A stretch of 64,000 bases of DNA from Niastella soli (GTDB lineage Bacteria; Bacteroidota; Bacteroidia; Chitinophagales; Chitinophagaceae), in contig NZ_JAGHKO010000017.1 of NCBI RefSeq assembly GCF_017742245.1, positions 248,001 through 312,000 on the forward strand, written 5' to 3'. The notes under the pieces were generated by a model. It was given only the letters and a program-made list of their open reading frames with translations, was not told the DNA's origin and ran no database searches. Shown piece by piece: positions 33,496 to 42,054 of this stretch. Made by a program: the position numbers and the translations under genes. The first letter of the stretch is position 1, and every line of letters starts with the position of its first letter.

Positions 33496-34311
33496 CTATA
33501 ATGCTGAGAAATAATCATTAATGTGATTATAATTCCGGAAATATTCCTTTGGAGATTGGCGGGTAACTGATTTGAACAATTTTATTAAATGCGATTGATC
33601 GAAGAAATTCGATTCATAACAGCATTCGATAAGCCTTTTCTGGGGATATGTATTTTTATAATTGATAAAATGATTGAGCTTTATAATATTGCAAAAAGGC
33701 TTGGGGTTAATACCTACCGATTGATTGAACAAGGTGTCAAAATGCCTTTGCGATACGCCAGTCCCTTTTAATAAATGACTTATGGAAACGTCCCCTTTAT
33801 GCTTTATTATTTCATGCACTGCATAATTAATATATTGGAATTTATTTGCCGATAGGTCAACTCCTTTACACAATTGCATCAATTCCTTTTCCAGATTACT
33901 ACAAGTTTCCTCAAAAGTGGGGGTGATACAATCTTTTAAAATATTTGCAGCCGGAATGTCGTAAATGGGGAGCAGGTTGTTTGTTGCCAGATGGGCTGGA
34001 AAACCAAACAGCAAGTTCAAGGTATGCGGATGAAACCGGATCCCGTACAACAACGCATTGTTTTCCAGTTCAAGTGAGTAACTATGCAAGGTTTGTCCGG
34101 CAAAAAACGCGTCTGGTTCATTCACCCAGGTTGCCTGTTCTGTTGTTCTTTTTGCAATATTACCTGTAAAATGAAAGATGATCTCGTGATGGCCATCAGG
34201 CAAAATATCCTCCCGGTACACTGTTTCACCCTCCCCATATACTTTAAGTTGCCACATTGACTTTACAATTGGCGACAAGGTTAGCGGTGTATAGGTGCGC
34301 AGGGTTATCAT
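33496..34311 (-). CDS. AraC-family transcriptional regulator
   Basis: 271 aa. An N-terminal cupin-like domain (DUF6597 type; LPDGHHEIIFHF, GIRFHPHTLNLLFG) occupies about 1-150. The C-terminal AraC double helix-turn-helix lies at about 165-265 (ISHLLKGTGVSQRHFDTLFNQSVGINPKPF..LIECCYESNFFDQSHLIKLFKSVTRQSPKEYFRNY). It is probably a one-component activator. The exported-protein gene directly downstream on the same strand is the nearest candidate partner. Confidence 0.9.
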   Translation of the reverse strand: MITLRTYTPLTLSPIVKSMWQLKVYGEGETVYREDILPDGHHEIIFHFTGNIAKRTTEQATWVNEPDAFFAGQTLHSYSLELENNALLYGIRFHPHTLNLLFGFPAHLATNNLLPIYDIPAANILKDCITPTFEETCSNLEKELMQLCKGVDLSANKFQYINYAVHEIIKHKGDVSISHLLKGTGVSQRHFDTLFNQSVGINPKPFCNIIKLNHFINYKNTYPQKRLIECCYESNFFDQSHLIKLFKSVTRQSPKEYFRNYNHINDYFSAL

Positions 34312-34463
34312 AAATGATTATTCGAAGGTAAATGGATTTTATAAAAAACCTGATAATTGCCTATTTTTTAACGAGATCGATAAAATAGTGCTATTTCCCT
34401 TTCCAAGAAAAAAGGTTATTTTTGTGCCTGGTAAGCATCACATATCCTGAAAAATCCGACTTT

Positions 34464-34964
34464 ATGAAAAAACCTGATATCCCTGGCAAGGAGGCAAATA
34501 CTGCTTCTAAAAAATCCCTTCGCTGGATCATACTTATTCCATTCGTAATAGTACTGGGTGTTTTAGCCGCCGTAGTTAGAGGCGGGGAATCTTCTGATGC
34601 CATCAATATTATAAATACAGGAAAGCAAGGCGCAGACGCCAGTGACGCCAAAGTAAAAAAGATGGTGCGTGAAAATATTATGACGTACGTAAAGGTTGAA
34701 AGCAACGACTACGAATACAAGAATTTGGGTGGCATTTCAGGCCTTAAGATAACCGTGATCAATCCTACCGATTATATGCTTAACCGGGTACGGGTAAAAG
34801 TGACTTACATAAAAGCCAATGGCGGTACCTGGGATACAAAAACGAAAGACTTCTACGGCATAAGACCCAAATCTGCTGAAACCCTTAAAATGCCCGACAG
34901 CAAACGGGGGACCAGCGTTAAATACGAGATCATAACTATAAAGTCAAAAGACCTGGGTTTATAA
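34464..34964 (+). CDS. Hypothetical membrane-anchored protein
   Basis: 166 aa from ATG 34464 (MKKPDIPGKE); the frame opens 14 codons earlier without a good start. One hydrophobic span (about 20-42, RWIILIPFVIVLGVLAAVV) is followed by a polar linker. The extracytoplasmic beta-sandwich (about 75-166) contains LKITVINPTDYMLNRVRVKVTYIKANG, reminiscent of FxLYD/DUF3426-like domains. Its function is unknown. It is a single gene ending at an inverted repeat. Confidence 0.65.
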   Translation: MKKPDIPGKEANTASKKSLRWIILIPFVIVLGVLAAVVRGGESSDAINIINTGKQGADASDAKVKKMVRENIMTYVKVESNDYEYKNLGGISGLKITVINPTDYMLNRVRVKVTYIKANGGTWDTKTKDFYGIRPKSAETLKMPDSKRGTSVKYEIITIKSKDLGL

Positions 34965-34970
34965 AAAAGA

Positions 34971-34994
34971 GAGTGTATCAGCCATGATACACTC
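34971..34994 (+). terminator. Probable terminator
   Basis: Perfect 10-bp inverted repeat GAGTGTATCA/TGATACACTC with a 4-nt loop, 6 bp after the stop. The T-run after it is poor, so termination is likely but not certain. Confidence 0.6.
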
Positions 34995-35055
34995 CCTGAT
35001 TGCTCTCGCGGTCACGCCGCTTCCATTTTTGGTCCCGTTATAATCATCATGCATT

Positions 35056-35769
35056 TTAATTCAACATTGTTTTAAGTTTGCCCTCATTGATGATGGTAAT
35101 GTACCCTTCGCTTATATCAATGAGTTTTTCCTGCCGGAATTCCCCCAGGGTCCTTATCAATGATTCAGTAGCCGTACCGGCAATAGCGGCCAGGTTATCA
35201 CGGCTGATCTTTATAGCATCTTTATATTTACGGCTCAATAATATCAATGCTTCTGCTACCTTTTTTCGAAGGGAGTTATAAGCCAGTCCCAAAAGCAACT
35301 GTTCTTTCTCCGCAATATCTTTGGCCAGCAGATTGATGAATTTGCGAGCTACCTGCCAATCAGTTTCCATCATTCCTTCAAACTCATCTTTTGGGATAAC
35401 CGCCAGTTCGGCATACTCTACGGCCACTGCAATATCTTTATATACTGTTTCTTCAAGCAATGCTACATAGCCAAGGTATTCTCCTTCGCCATATATGCCC
35501 GTTATGAGTTCCTTTCCTTCCGAATTACATTTATATGTTTTTACAATTCCCTTTTTGATAAAATACAACTGTACAGGATGATTGCCCTCTGCATAGATCA
35601 CTTCTTTCTTTTTATACTTATTTACATTGGTATTAAGGTTAAATAATGTCGTTAGTCTGTCGGATTGTACTTTACGCGAGTAGGTGGCAGTGCCGGTGTC
35701 GAATATAGGCATAGCTTCCATTACTTTATGGCTTTCATTATTGTTATTAACAACAAGCAATCTTTTCAT
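35056..35769 (-). CDS. Crp/Fnr-family regulator with vestigial receiver start
   Basis: 237 aa. A cyclic-nucleotide-binding fold lies at about 50-160 (VIYAEGNHPVQLYFIKKGIVKTYK..EGEYLGYVALLEETVY), then a dimer helix, then the Crp-type winged helix at about 180-235 (ISRDNLAAIAGTATESLIRTLGEFRQEKLI). The first residues, MKRLLVVNNN, look like the first strand of a response-regulator receiver but lead directly into the Crp part. In many Bacteroidota relatives a full receiver precedes this same Crp module. The ligand is unknown; the Fnr cysteines are absent. It is a single gene. Confidence 0.9.
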   Translation of the reverse strand: MKRLLVVNNNNESHKVMEAMPIFDTGTATYSRKVQSDRLTTLFNLNTNVNKYKKKEVIYAEGNHPVQLYFIKKGIVKTYKCNSEGKELITGIYGEGEYLGYVALLEETVYKDIAVAVEYAELAVIPKDEFEGMMETDWQVARKFINLLAKDIAEKEQLLLGLAYNSLRKKVAEALILLSRKYKDAIKISRDNLAAIAGTATESLIRTLGEFRQEKLIDISEGYITIINEGKLKTMLN

Positions 35770-36148
35770 TGTATAGTAAGTTTTAGAATGGTTATGGCGC
35801 GCTAAATATCAGGCACATTGGCTAATGTGTAACAAGAACGGAATTGAGCGTTTTCAGAGAATTTCAGAATAGCAGCGCCTAGCTGCTTTAAAAACCAGGA
35901 CATTGATTAATGATTGGTTTTCAGCCAAAATCAGAGTTCAGATGTGTTGTTTCAGAGGAAAATTTACTGATTCATTCGTTAGCGTTAGTCGGCTTCCAAA
36001 CAAAAAGCTTAACAAATATAATGTTTATTTCAAATACTCTTAACAGCCTAATTTTCTAAAAATGAAATTCCTCCCGCCTTTATGTAAAATTAATAAGAAG
36101 AAATTGTCACACTAGCTGTGAAAGCCAGGCTTCATACGTACAAGCGCC
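35770..36148. other. 379-bp spacer
   Basis: AT-rich, with no ORF, clear hairpin or repeat that I can support. The right-hand part next to the Crp gene presumably carries its promoter. Confidence 0.4.
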
Positions 36149-36442
36149 TTAGCAATTTTTCATTGTATCCATCAACATTTTGAAAGCTGCTCTTTCTTCT
36201 GTTGTTGCTTTTCCAAACTCGGCCGGACAAAGCGATATCCCCAGTGATGGGTCATACTTCAACACCGCAATGCCTTCGCCAAAACAAAATTCCCAGTATA
36301 TCATCTCATTTTGCTTCTCTTTATTGCAAAACGAAATTCCAATCTCGTGTCTAAGCCAATCTGCTGTACTATAAAAAAAACTTGTCTCACATTTTGAAGC
36401 CAACACTACCTCTGGATATCCATTTTTCGTTTGCAATCTCAT
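36149..36442 (-). CDS. Hypothetical 97-aa protein
   Basis: From ATG 36442 (MRLQTKNGYPEVVLASKCETSFFYSTADWL...); the frame extends upstream to 36538 without plausible sequence. It is soluble and mixed alpha/beta, with four Cys and an immunity-protein-like look (VVLASKCE..HEIGISF..IYWEFCFGEGIAVLKYDPSLG). Related short proteins often occur alone in Bacteroidota. The function is unknown. Confidence 0.55.
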   Translation of the reverse strand: MRLQTKNGYPEVVLASKCETSFFYSTADWLRHEIGISFCNKEKQNEMIYWEFCFGEGIAVLKYDPSLGISLCPAEFGKATTEERAAFKMLMDTMKNC

Positions 36443-36778
36443 ATAGAATAAATTTGGAGTTATACGTGGATCAAAGCAATTCGCAGGATATCTGGGAGGA
36501 AGTGATAAGATATGCAGAAAGGTATGTTTTTTACACATAAAAAACCATGACCACCGTCATGATTGAAATGAATTTTTTGAATTCAATCAACAATTGACAT
36601 TGATCAAAATAATCTTCCCCGAAGCCAGTATGGTAGCGCTTTGTATAACTTCTTCGTATATTAGTATCTGTTCGGTCGGGGGGAAGTGTCGCAATTCTTC
36701 CCGATGTAATTTGGTATTTCAAGTATACATCTAACTCCGGTCGTAGCGTTGCTGGCCGGATTATTTTTTTGACATCAA

Positions 36779-36862
36779 CTACACAAAAAACGTTCTTATC
36801 CTCTGTAGTTTTTTGTGTAGGAAATAGATCCGGCAGTTACTGTACGGATCTATTTCTTTTTA
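36779..36862 (+). ncRNA. Two abutting perfect hairpins, possible structured RNA ending in a terminator
   Basis: Hairpin A: CTACACAAAAAAC (36779-36791) with GTTTTTTGTGTAG (36808-36820). Hairpin B starts at the next base: GAAATAGATCCG (36821-36832) with CGGATCTATTTC (36845-36856), followed by TTTTTAG. Stems are 13 and 12 bp without mismatch. Hairpin B is a plausible terminator. No coding region lies upstream on the plus strand. Confidence 0.5.
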
Positions 36863-36928
36863 GTGACTGGTCAACAATCAACAGCTACTACCCTATACAT
36901 CTGTAATTCAAATTATTACAATAAACAG

Positions 36929-36964
36929 AAAGGGTGAGCTCACATGGAGACTCACCCTTTTATT
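36929..36964. terminator. Terminator-like hairpin
   Basis: Perfect 10-bp stem AAAGGGTGAG (36929-36938) with CTCACCCTTT (36951-36960), T-rich on the 3' side. Confidence 0.6.
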
Positions 36965-36993
36965 CGTGGATCCGCCTACGCCAAGGACAAGTC

Positions 36994-37137
36994 GGCAATG
37001 GGCAATCGGCAATTTTGGACTCGCGCAATTTGAGCCTTCCGCCCGCTGGTGGATGAAACGTCAAACGTGAAACGGCATAATCAGACGCTGCTTCTCGCCT
37101 TCGGTTCGATACTTCCTACTTCTTAACTCTTACATCA
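36994..37137 (+). repeat. Three blocks of heptanucleotide tandem repeats
   Basis: GGCAATN x3 (36994-37014), (G/C)AAACG(T/G) x3 (37055-37075) and TACTTCY-like x4 (37110-37137). Each has a strict 7-bp period. Related heptads recur at 46403, 54515, 55602 and 62551. Confidence 0.75.
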
Positions 37138-37240
37138 CTTATAAACTCGCAGGGTCTGCCTTTCTTGTCAACCTGTTAACTTCCCACCTCCTGCTACCAT
37201 ATCAACCCGGTTAACATGTTAACTGGTCAACTAAACACCC

Positions 37241-37711
37241 TTACCTCCTGCTCCCAAACTCCTGCACCCAATAGGTGTTTATATTCCCTGCTCCCAGTTC
37301 GGTTTGCAAGCTATCCATCATGGCTTTACAATGGTCCTCGCTTATTTCCCAGGCTGTCATCACAGGTCCCAGCTCAGCATACCCACGGGCAATATTCTCG
37401 GTTACATAATTGCCGGCATAACCCAGGGCCATTGTGCGTTGTATTGGTGAGGTACCCCCTGGTGAAATATGGCTGAAATAATTATTCGCGTCCATATCGC
37501 GGGCATGCGCCTGAGCAGCCTTTGCCAGGGTATCATTCCATTGCAACGGTTTTACCGGCGGCATAAAGGTATTGCCACAGGTACAGCCCGTTTGTCGAAG
37601 GGCATTTACCGCCGCAAGCATTTCCTCTTTTACCGTACGTACCACATTTGTGTCCTTGTGGCATGCCGGCAAGAATACAATGATGATAGCCAATCGGAAC
37701 AGCTTGATCAT
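37241..37711 (-). CDS. CAP/SCP-domain lipoprotein
   Basis: 156 aa with lipobox LPAC (Cys17). The CAP domain is complete though short: EEMLAAVNALRQ at the start, WNDTLAKAAQAHARDM (the first conserved helix with His), NYFSHISPGG, TENIARGY and AWEISEDHCKAMMD. The sequence VQEFGSRR closes it. Bacterial CAP proteins of this size are secreted and of uncertain activity. It starts 10 bp after the stop of the GH12 gene on the same strand, so the two are probably cotranscribed. Confidence 0.88.
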   Translation of the reverse strand: MIKLFRLAIIIVFLPACHKDTNVVRTVKEEMLAAVNALRQTGCTCGNTFMPPVKPLQWNDTLAKAAQAHARDMDANNYFSHISPGGTSPIQRTMALGYAGNYVTENIARGYAELGPVMTAWEISEDHCKAMMDSLQTELGAGNINTYWVQEFGSRR

Positions 37712-37721
37712 ATAAGCAGCA

Positions 37722-38486
37722 TTAATTAAAACTTACTGAGTAACTGTTGGTCGTCCACTGCAAACCAGCACCATTAGTACCATAACTTGAAGTGATCTCA
37801 TAGCCGAATTGTACATCGCCAATAGTGATATTTCCAAACCAGCCCTGGTTCCTGATCCAGTTGGCAATGGCCCTGATATCTACCGTAGTATTGTTGGTTT
37901 TTGTAGTACGCAGGAAGGAGTACACATTATTGGCACCGTTGCTGCCGCGGAAAACATTCCAGGTGGCACCGCCTACTGAAAGATTGGTAAACACCGGCAC
38001 GGGATTGCCCGATGCGTTCCATGTAGCGGAAATAGGTTTAATATTACCGGAACCATCGCTGTTACTGGTGTAATTCATCCACAGCATAATCTCATGCTGG
38101 TGGTTATTGTCCCAAACATCGTAACAGGAACTCCAGGCACCGCCAGCCGGTGAGGTAACACCGATGCTGCTGGTGAGTGAGCTTAGGGAACCGAGCACCC
38201 GGTTTACATTACGGGTACAGTTGGGATAGGCTTTTACCCCGCCGGTATTGGGGTGGTTGGCCCATATGCCCCAATTGCTATAGCTGTTTGCCCAAATAGT
38301 TTGTGAACCGGCCCCACTTCCCCAGATATTATTATAAAGCGTATAACCACCGTTAGTCCAGGTACCCCATTGGGCACTTGACGACCAGGCAGCTTCTACT
38401 TCCGGTTCAGGTGTGGATTTGTCTTTTTTACAATAGGTAAGGCAAATGGCGGCGCAGGCCATGGCAATCGTTAGTTTCAAATTCAT
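37722..38486 (-). CDS. Glycoside hydrolase family 12 lipoprotein (endoglucanase/xyloglucanase type)
   Basis: 254 aa with a lipoprotein signal (LTYC, Cys19). The GH12 jelly-roll is recognisable: YTLYNNIWGSGAGSQTIW near the start, AYPNC, YDVWDNN, HEIMLW with the nucleophile Glu132, and FGYEITSSYG with the acid/base Glu230. It should cleave beta-1,4-glucan or xyloglucan internally at the cell surface. It is cotranscribed with the CAP-domain lipoprotein gene and divergent from the TauE/SafE-like transporter gene. Confidence 0.9.
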   Translation of the reverse strand: MNLKLTIAMACAAICLTYCKKDKSTPEPEVEAAWSSSAQWGTWTNGGYTLYNNIWGSGAGSQTIWANSYSNWGIWANHPNTGGVKAYPNCTRNVNRVLGSLSSLTSSIGVTSPAGGAWSSCYDVWDNNHQHEIMLWMNYTSNSDGSGNIKPISATWNASGNPVPVFTNLSVGGATWNVFRGSNGANNVYSFLRTTKTNNTTVDIRAIANWIRNQGWFGNITIGDVQFGYEITSSYGTNGAGLQWTTNSYSVSFN

Positions 38487-38640
38487 GGTGATAAAATTTA
38501 TGGTTTAAAAAATGGAAAGATGTTCGCATGCATGCTCCTCAATGAATATACTTTCCCCTTATCACTATGAGGGTAGTGGAATGTTTATAAAAAGGGGCGC
38601 TATTGTTATATTTGAGTTTTTTTATACTTATACATCGCAC

Positions 38641-39393
38641 ATGGGAATATTTGCAGCGTACTCTACTACCAGTTTATTATTGATAGCATTGTCGGCCTTT
38701 ATAATCGGACTTTCCAAGGCCGGCCTCAAGGGTATCGACATGCTGAATATTACCATAATGACCATTGTATTCGGCGGTAAGGCATCCACGGGTATTGTAT
38801 TGCCATTATTATGTGTGGCAGATGTAATGGCCGTAAAGTATTACCACCGGCATGCACAATGGCCACACGTGATAAAACTAATGCCCTGGATGATGATTGG
38901 TATTTTGGTGGGCGTATTTGTAGGGAAAGACCTGAACGAAGCTATTTTCAGAAAAGTAATGGCCACCATTATCTTGCTTACTGTGGTGATCATGCTGGTG
39001 ATAGAATTCCGCAAAGCCCTGGTAATGCCCAACAACAAATTATTTGTATCTGGTATGGGTTTGGTCTCCGGCTTTACCACTATGCTGGGCAACCTGGCAG
39101 GTGCATTTTCGAATATCTATTTTTTGGCTATGCGTTTGCCTAAAAATGATTTTATCGGAACCGGCGCCTGGATCTTTCTTATTATTAACTGGTTTAAACT
39201 GCCTTTTCAAATATTTTACTGGAATAATATTACTACCACCTCGCTGTTGACCGATCTGGCGCTGGTGCCTTTCCTGGTCTTGGGTTTTTGGTGCGGTATA
39301 AAACTGGTGGCCCGCATTAAAGATGACCTGTACCGCCAGATAGTGATCGTTTTGACACTGATCGGCGCCATCTTTATCTTTTTAAAAAGATAG
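38641..39393 (+). CDS. TauE/SafE-family membrane transporter
   Basis: A 250-aa protein from ATG 38641 (MGIFAAYSTTSLLLIALSAFIIGLSKAG). The ATG is chosen because upstream in-frame sequence lacks membrane-protein character. It has about eight membrane spans in two homologous halves; the characteristic GLSKAGLKG and GLVSGFTTMLGNLAG motifs open them. The family exports sulfite, sulfoacetate or other small organic anions. There is no sulfur-metabolism gene nearby. A lipoprotein gene follows at 39455. Confidence 0.9.
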   Translation: MGIFAAYSTTSLLLIALSAFIIGLSKAGLKGIDMLNITIMTIVFGGKASTGIVLPLLCVADVMAVKYYHRHAQWPHVIKLMPWMMIGILVGVFVGKDLNEAIFRKVMATIILLTVVIMLVIEFRKALVMPNNKLFVSGMGLVSGFTTMLGNLAGAFSNIYFLAMRLPKNDFIGTGAWIFLIINWFKLPFQIFYWNNITTTSLLTDLALVPFLVLGFWCGIKLVARIKDDLYRQIVIVLTLIGAIFIFLKR

Positions 39394-39454
39394 GGCTCCT
39401 ATTTTTCATCTCATCGTCCAATATTATCTTCACGACAAATTATACCCCTTCTCC

Positions 39455-40408
39455 ATGAAGAAAATGCCCCACATGCTGCTTTTAGCAGTGCTTTGCTTTG
39501 GTTGTGGTCAAACAGAAAAAAAAGCGCCCACTCAAAAAGCCCCAAAGCCCGTACACGCCCGAAACAATGCCCCCCTGTTTCAATATGGCAATCCTGTTCT
39601 GTTACAATTCGACCGCTATATGGCCGGACTCGATACCCAATCAGCCGAAGCGTGCCATCTGGCAATAGACACCTTTAAACTGTTGTTTAAAAAACAGCCT
39701 GCCGCAGCATGCGATACGGCTTTTTATATCTATAACCAGTTCCATTCTCTTATTTGCGCTTATTTAAATGAGCATATGGCCGAAGATTCAATCAAATATG
39801 AAGAGTTTCTCTGGGGCGATGAGAATGGAAAAATGAAGCCGCTGTCGAAAAGACAAAAAGCTGTAAAAAATCGCCTGGATAGAAATGGCTTTGAGCTGGG
39901 TTCAGAAGAAGGTGAAGTATTTATTGAACAGAGCCAGCATTTTCTGGCTGAACAGTTTACAGCTTATGTTTCCGCTCCCATGAAGCAATACCTTATTCAA
40001 GAGGCAATTGAACAGAAAGAAGGATTTCAGGAAGATGCAGGTCTTACTATTAAACCAACTGTTTTCGCCGACCGCACCGTGTGGTGGGAAAATTTTATAA
40101 AAGCCAATCCCAACAGTTTCATTTACTCCCAAAAGGCAACCAGCAATTACAACGCGTACCTCTATTGGTTAATGATAGGCATGGATAATACCAGTGTAAG
40201 GTCCTGGGGTAAAGAGAACCTGGCCGAAGATTCTTTATCTGAGTATTTCAGGGAAGCCTATTCTTATTTACAGGAAAAACATCCGCAAACAAATACCAAT
40301 ACGATCGTAGCTCCCTATTTTAATGCCTGGCAAAAAATGGATACCACGGAAATAACCCGGGTTTTAAATAAATTTAAAGAAGAACATAAATCACCCTGGG
40401 GAGAATAA
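39455..40408 (+). CDS. Hypothetical lipoprotein
   Basis: 317 aa with lipobox CFGC (Cys17). A Lys/Pro-rich linker (KKAPTQKAPKP) and a predicted all-helical body follow (about 50-310), with many Gln, Glu and Lys and no catalytic motif. It is possibly cotranscribed with the TauE/SafE-like gene (61-bp gap). It ends at a very strong terminator shared with the convergent MocR-type gene. No family recognised. Confidence 0.7.
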   Translation: MKKMPHMLLLAVLCFGCGQTEKKAPTQKAPKPVHARNNAPLFQYGNPVLLQFDRYMAGLDTQSAEACHLAIDTFKLLFKKQPAAACDTAFYIYNQFHSLICAYLNEHMAEDSIKYEEFLWGDENGKMKPLSKRQKAVKNRLDRNGFELGSEEGEVFIEQSQHFLAEQFTAYVSAPMKQYLIQEAIEQKEGFQEDAGLTIKPTVFADRTVWWENFIKANPNSFIYSQKATSNYNAYLYWLMIGMDNTSVRSWGKENLAEDSLSEYFREAYSYLQEKHPQTNTNTIVAPYFNAWQKMDTTEITRVLNKFKEEHKSPWGE

Positions 40409-40453
40409 CGCTGCCCACCTTCTCCGCCAGCTGCCTGGCAGGCGCGTGCAAAC

Positions 40454-40497
40454 AAAAAGCAAGTGGGTCCCGACGATCAGGGACCCACTTGCTTTTT
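40454..40497. terminator. Very strong bidirectional terminator
   Basis: Perfect 18-bp stem, 40454-40471 with 40480-40497, an 8-nt loop, A-run and T-run on both sides. It lies between convergent genes and touches the last base of the MocR stop. Confidence 0.95.
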
Positions 40498-41969
40498 TAA
40501 GCCTTTAATATTTTCCGTAGAATCTCAACACAACATTCCAGTTCTTCCGGAGTAGAAGAAGCAAAACCCAAGCGGGTGGCATTTAACACGGCCTTCCCCT
40601 CTTCATTTCTAAACCCTGTAGAAAAATACAATTCATATTGCAGCGCCTTCTGGGTAAGGACGTTTAAATTAATGGCCGGGTCGAAATGCGTCCAAACGGC
40701 CATCCCGCCCACCGGCACCTGAAATTGTATATGATCACTCAGGTGCGTCTTCAACAACTCACAAAACACATCACGCCGTTGGCGGTAAGTACGCACCGAT
40801 TTGCGCAGGTATCTTTGTATAATACCATTCTGCAACAACTCGGCAATGGCATTCTCCAGCAGAATATCGCCCTGCCGGTCTACAATGCGCCGCAACATAG
40901 CCAGATGGCGGATCACATTTTCTGAGGCTACCACATATCCTACCCGGAATGCCGGGGAAATTGTTTTTGTAAAAGAACCGCAATAGATCACCATGCCGGC
41001 CTTATCGGCACTGGCTAAAGGCAACAGTGGTTTGCTCAGGTAATGAAAATCGTAATCATAGTCATCTTCAAAAATGATAAAACCATATTGCTCTGCCAGC
41101 CGAAGTAGTTCAATACGCCGGTCGGCCCGTAAGGCGCTGGTGGTTGGGTAAAAATGATGTGAAGTAATGTACACCATGCGCACTTTTTGTTTGCGGCAAA
41201 TGGCTGCCAGCGCGTCTACCACAATACCATTTTCATCAACCGGTATTTTTAACAGGTTCGCGCCGCTTTGTAAAAAATTCATGTTGGCGCCGTTGTAGTT
41301 CAGCTCCCCTACTACCACATTATCTCCTGGTTTCAAAAAGGCTGTACAGGAAAGATACAGTCCCATTACCGTTCCCCGGGTGATCAACACGTTTTCAGGC
41401 GTGATCTTTAATCCACGGGTATCGTTTAAATAATCTGCCAGCACCTGCCGCAGCCATAACGCCCCCATGGTATCGCCATATCCTAACCGCACATAGGGAT
41501 TACCCGTAAGCAATTGACTTCTGTATGCCCGCGCCAGTTCCTCCAGCGGCGCCAGCCGGGAATCGGGAAAACCATCGTCGAGGTGAAATTTATGTTTTGA
41601 CCAAACGATTGGTCTATCCAGGTGGGGCTTGACTTCAAATTCAAAGCCTGCGGTATGCGCCGGGTTAAAACTTTTGGTAGAACCGTTCAATAAACTACGT
41701 GGATGTATTTCCGGTAAATGCTTGGCAACATAGGTGCCGCTTCCGGTACGGCTTTCGAGCCAGCCTTGCGCCAGTAATTCATCATAAGCCTGGATCACCG
41801 TTTTTCGGTGCACCTGTAACCAGTCAGCCATTTGCCGGGTACTGGGCAGGCGGTGGCCGGCCTGTAAATTACCATCTTTAATAAAGATCATTAACTGATT
41901 GGCAATCTGAAGGTACACAGGTTGCGCGCTGTCTTTTTGGATCGAAATAAGGGTTGAAAGTGCCTGCAT
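40497..41969 (-). CDS. MocR-type GntR/aminotransferase regulator
   Basis: 490 aa from ATG 41969 (MQALSTLISIQKDSAQPVYLQIANQL). An N-terminal GntR winged helix occupies about 10-80 (LPSTRQMADWLQVHRKTVIQAYDELLAQGWLESRTGSGTYV). A fold-type I aminotransferase-like domain follows (about 110-490), with the PLP-binding segment YCGSFTKTISPAFRVGYV (Schiff-base Lys) and FEDDYDYDF. Such regulators often control pyridoxal-phosphate synthesis (PdxR) or amine metabolism. The divergent gene is a pyridoxamine-phosphate-oxidase-fold protein, the classic partner, and an inverted repeat lies between them. Confidence 0.92.
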   Translation of the reverse strand: MQALSTLISIQKDSAQPVYLQIANQLMIFIKDGNLQAGHRLPSTRQMADWLQVHRKTVIQAYDELLAQGWLESRTGSGTYVAKHLPEIHPRSLLNGSTKSFNPAHTAGFEFEVKPHLDRPIVWSKHKFHLDDGFPDSRLAPLEELARAYRSQLLTGNPYVRLGYGDTMGALWLRQVLADYLNDTRGLKITPENVLITRGTVMGLYLSCTAFLKPGDNVVVGELNYNGANMNFLQSGANLLKIPVDENGIVVDALAAICRKQKVRMVYITSHHFYPTTSALRADRRIELLRLAEQYGFIIFEDDYDYDFHYLSKPLLPLASADKAGMVIYCGSFTKTISPAFRVGYVVASENVIRHLAMLRRIVDRQGDILLENAIAELLQNGIIQRYLRKSVRTYRQRRDVFCELLKTHLSDHIQFQVPVGGMAVWTHFDPAINLNVLTQKALQYELYFSTGFRNEEGKAVLNATRLGFASSTPEELECCVEILRKILKA

Positions 41970-42000
41970 ATAAAAGTGGACTACTGACTTTAAATAAACC

Positions 42001-42018
42001 GGATGATTACACCCATCC
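42001..42018. promoter_or_regulatory. Inverted repeat in the MocR/PNPOx-like divergent promoter
   Basis: GGATG (42001-42005) and CATCC (42014-42018), in the 85-bp gap between the divergent starts at 41969 and 42055. A possible binding site for the MocR-type regulator, by position only. Confidence 0.4.
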
Positions 42019-42054
42019 AATAAAGGTACAATTTTGTAAAAAACTCAACCAAAC

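Larger units (their letters stand above)
36539..37240. other. 702-bp spacer with hairpin cluster and 7-bp repeats
   Basis: No gene. From left to right it holds a GC hairpin with T7 tail (36735-36770), two abutting perfect hairpins (36779-36820 and 36821-36856), a further terminator-like hairpin (36929-36960) and three blocks of heptanucleotide repeats (36994-37014, 37055-37075, 37110-37137). Confidence 0.75.
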
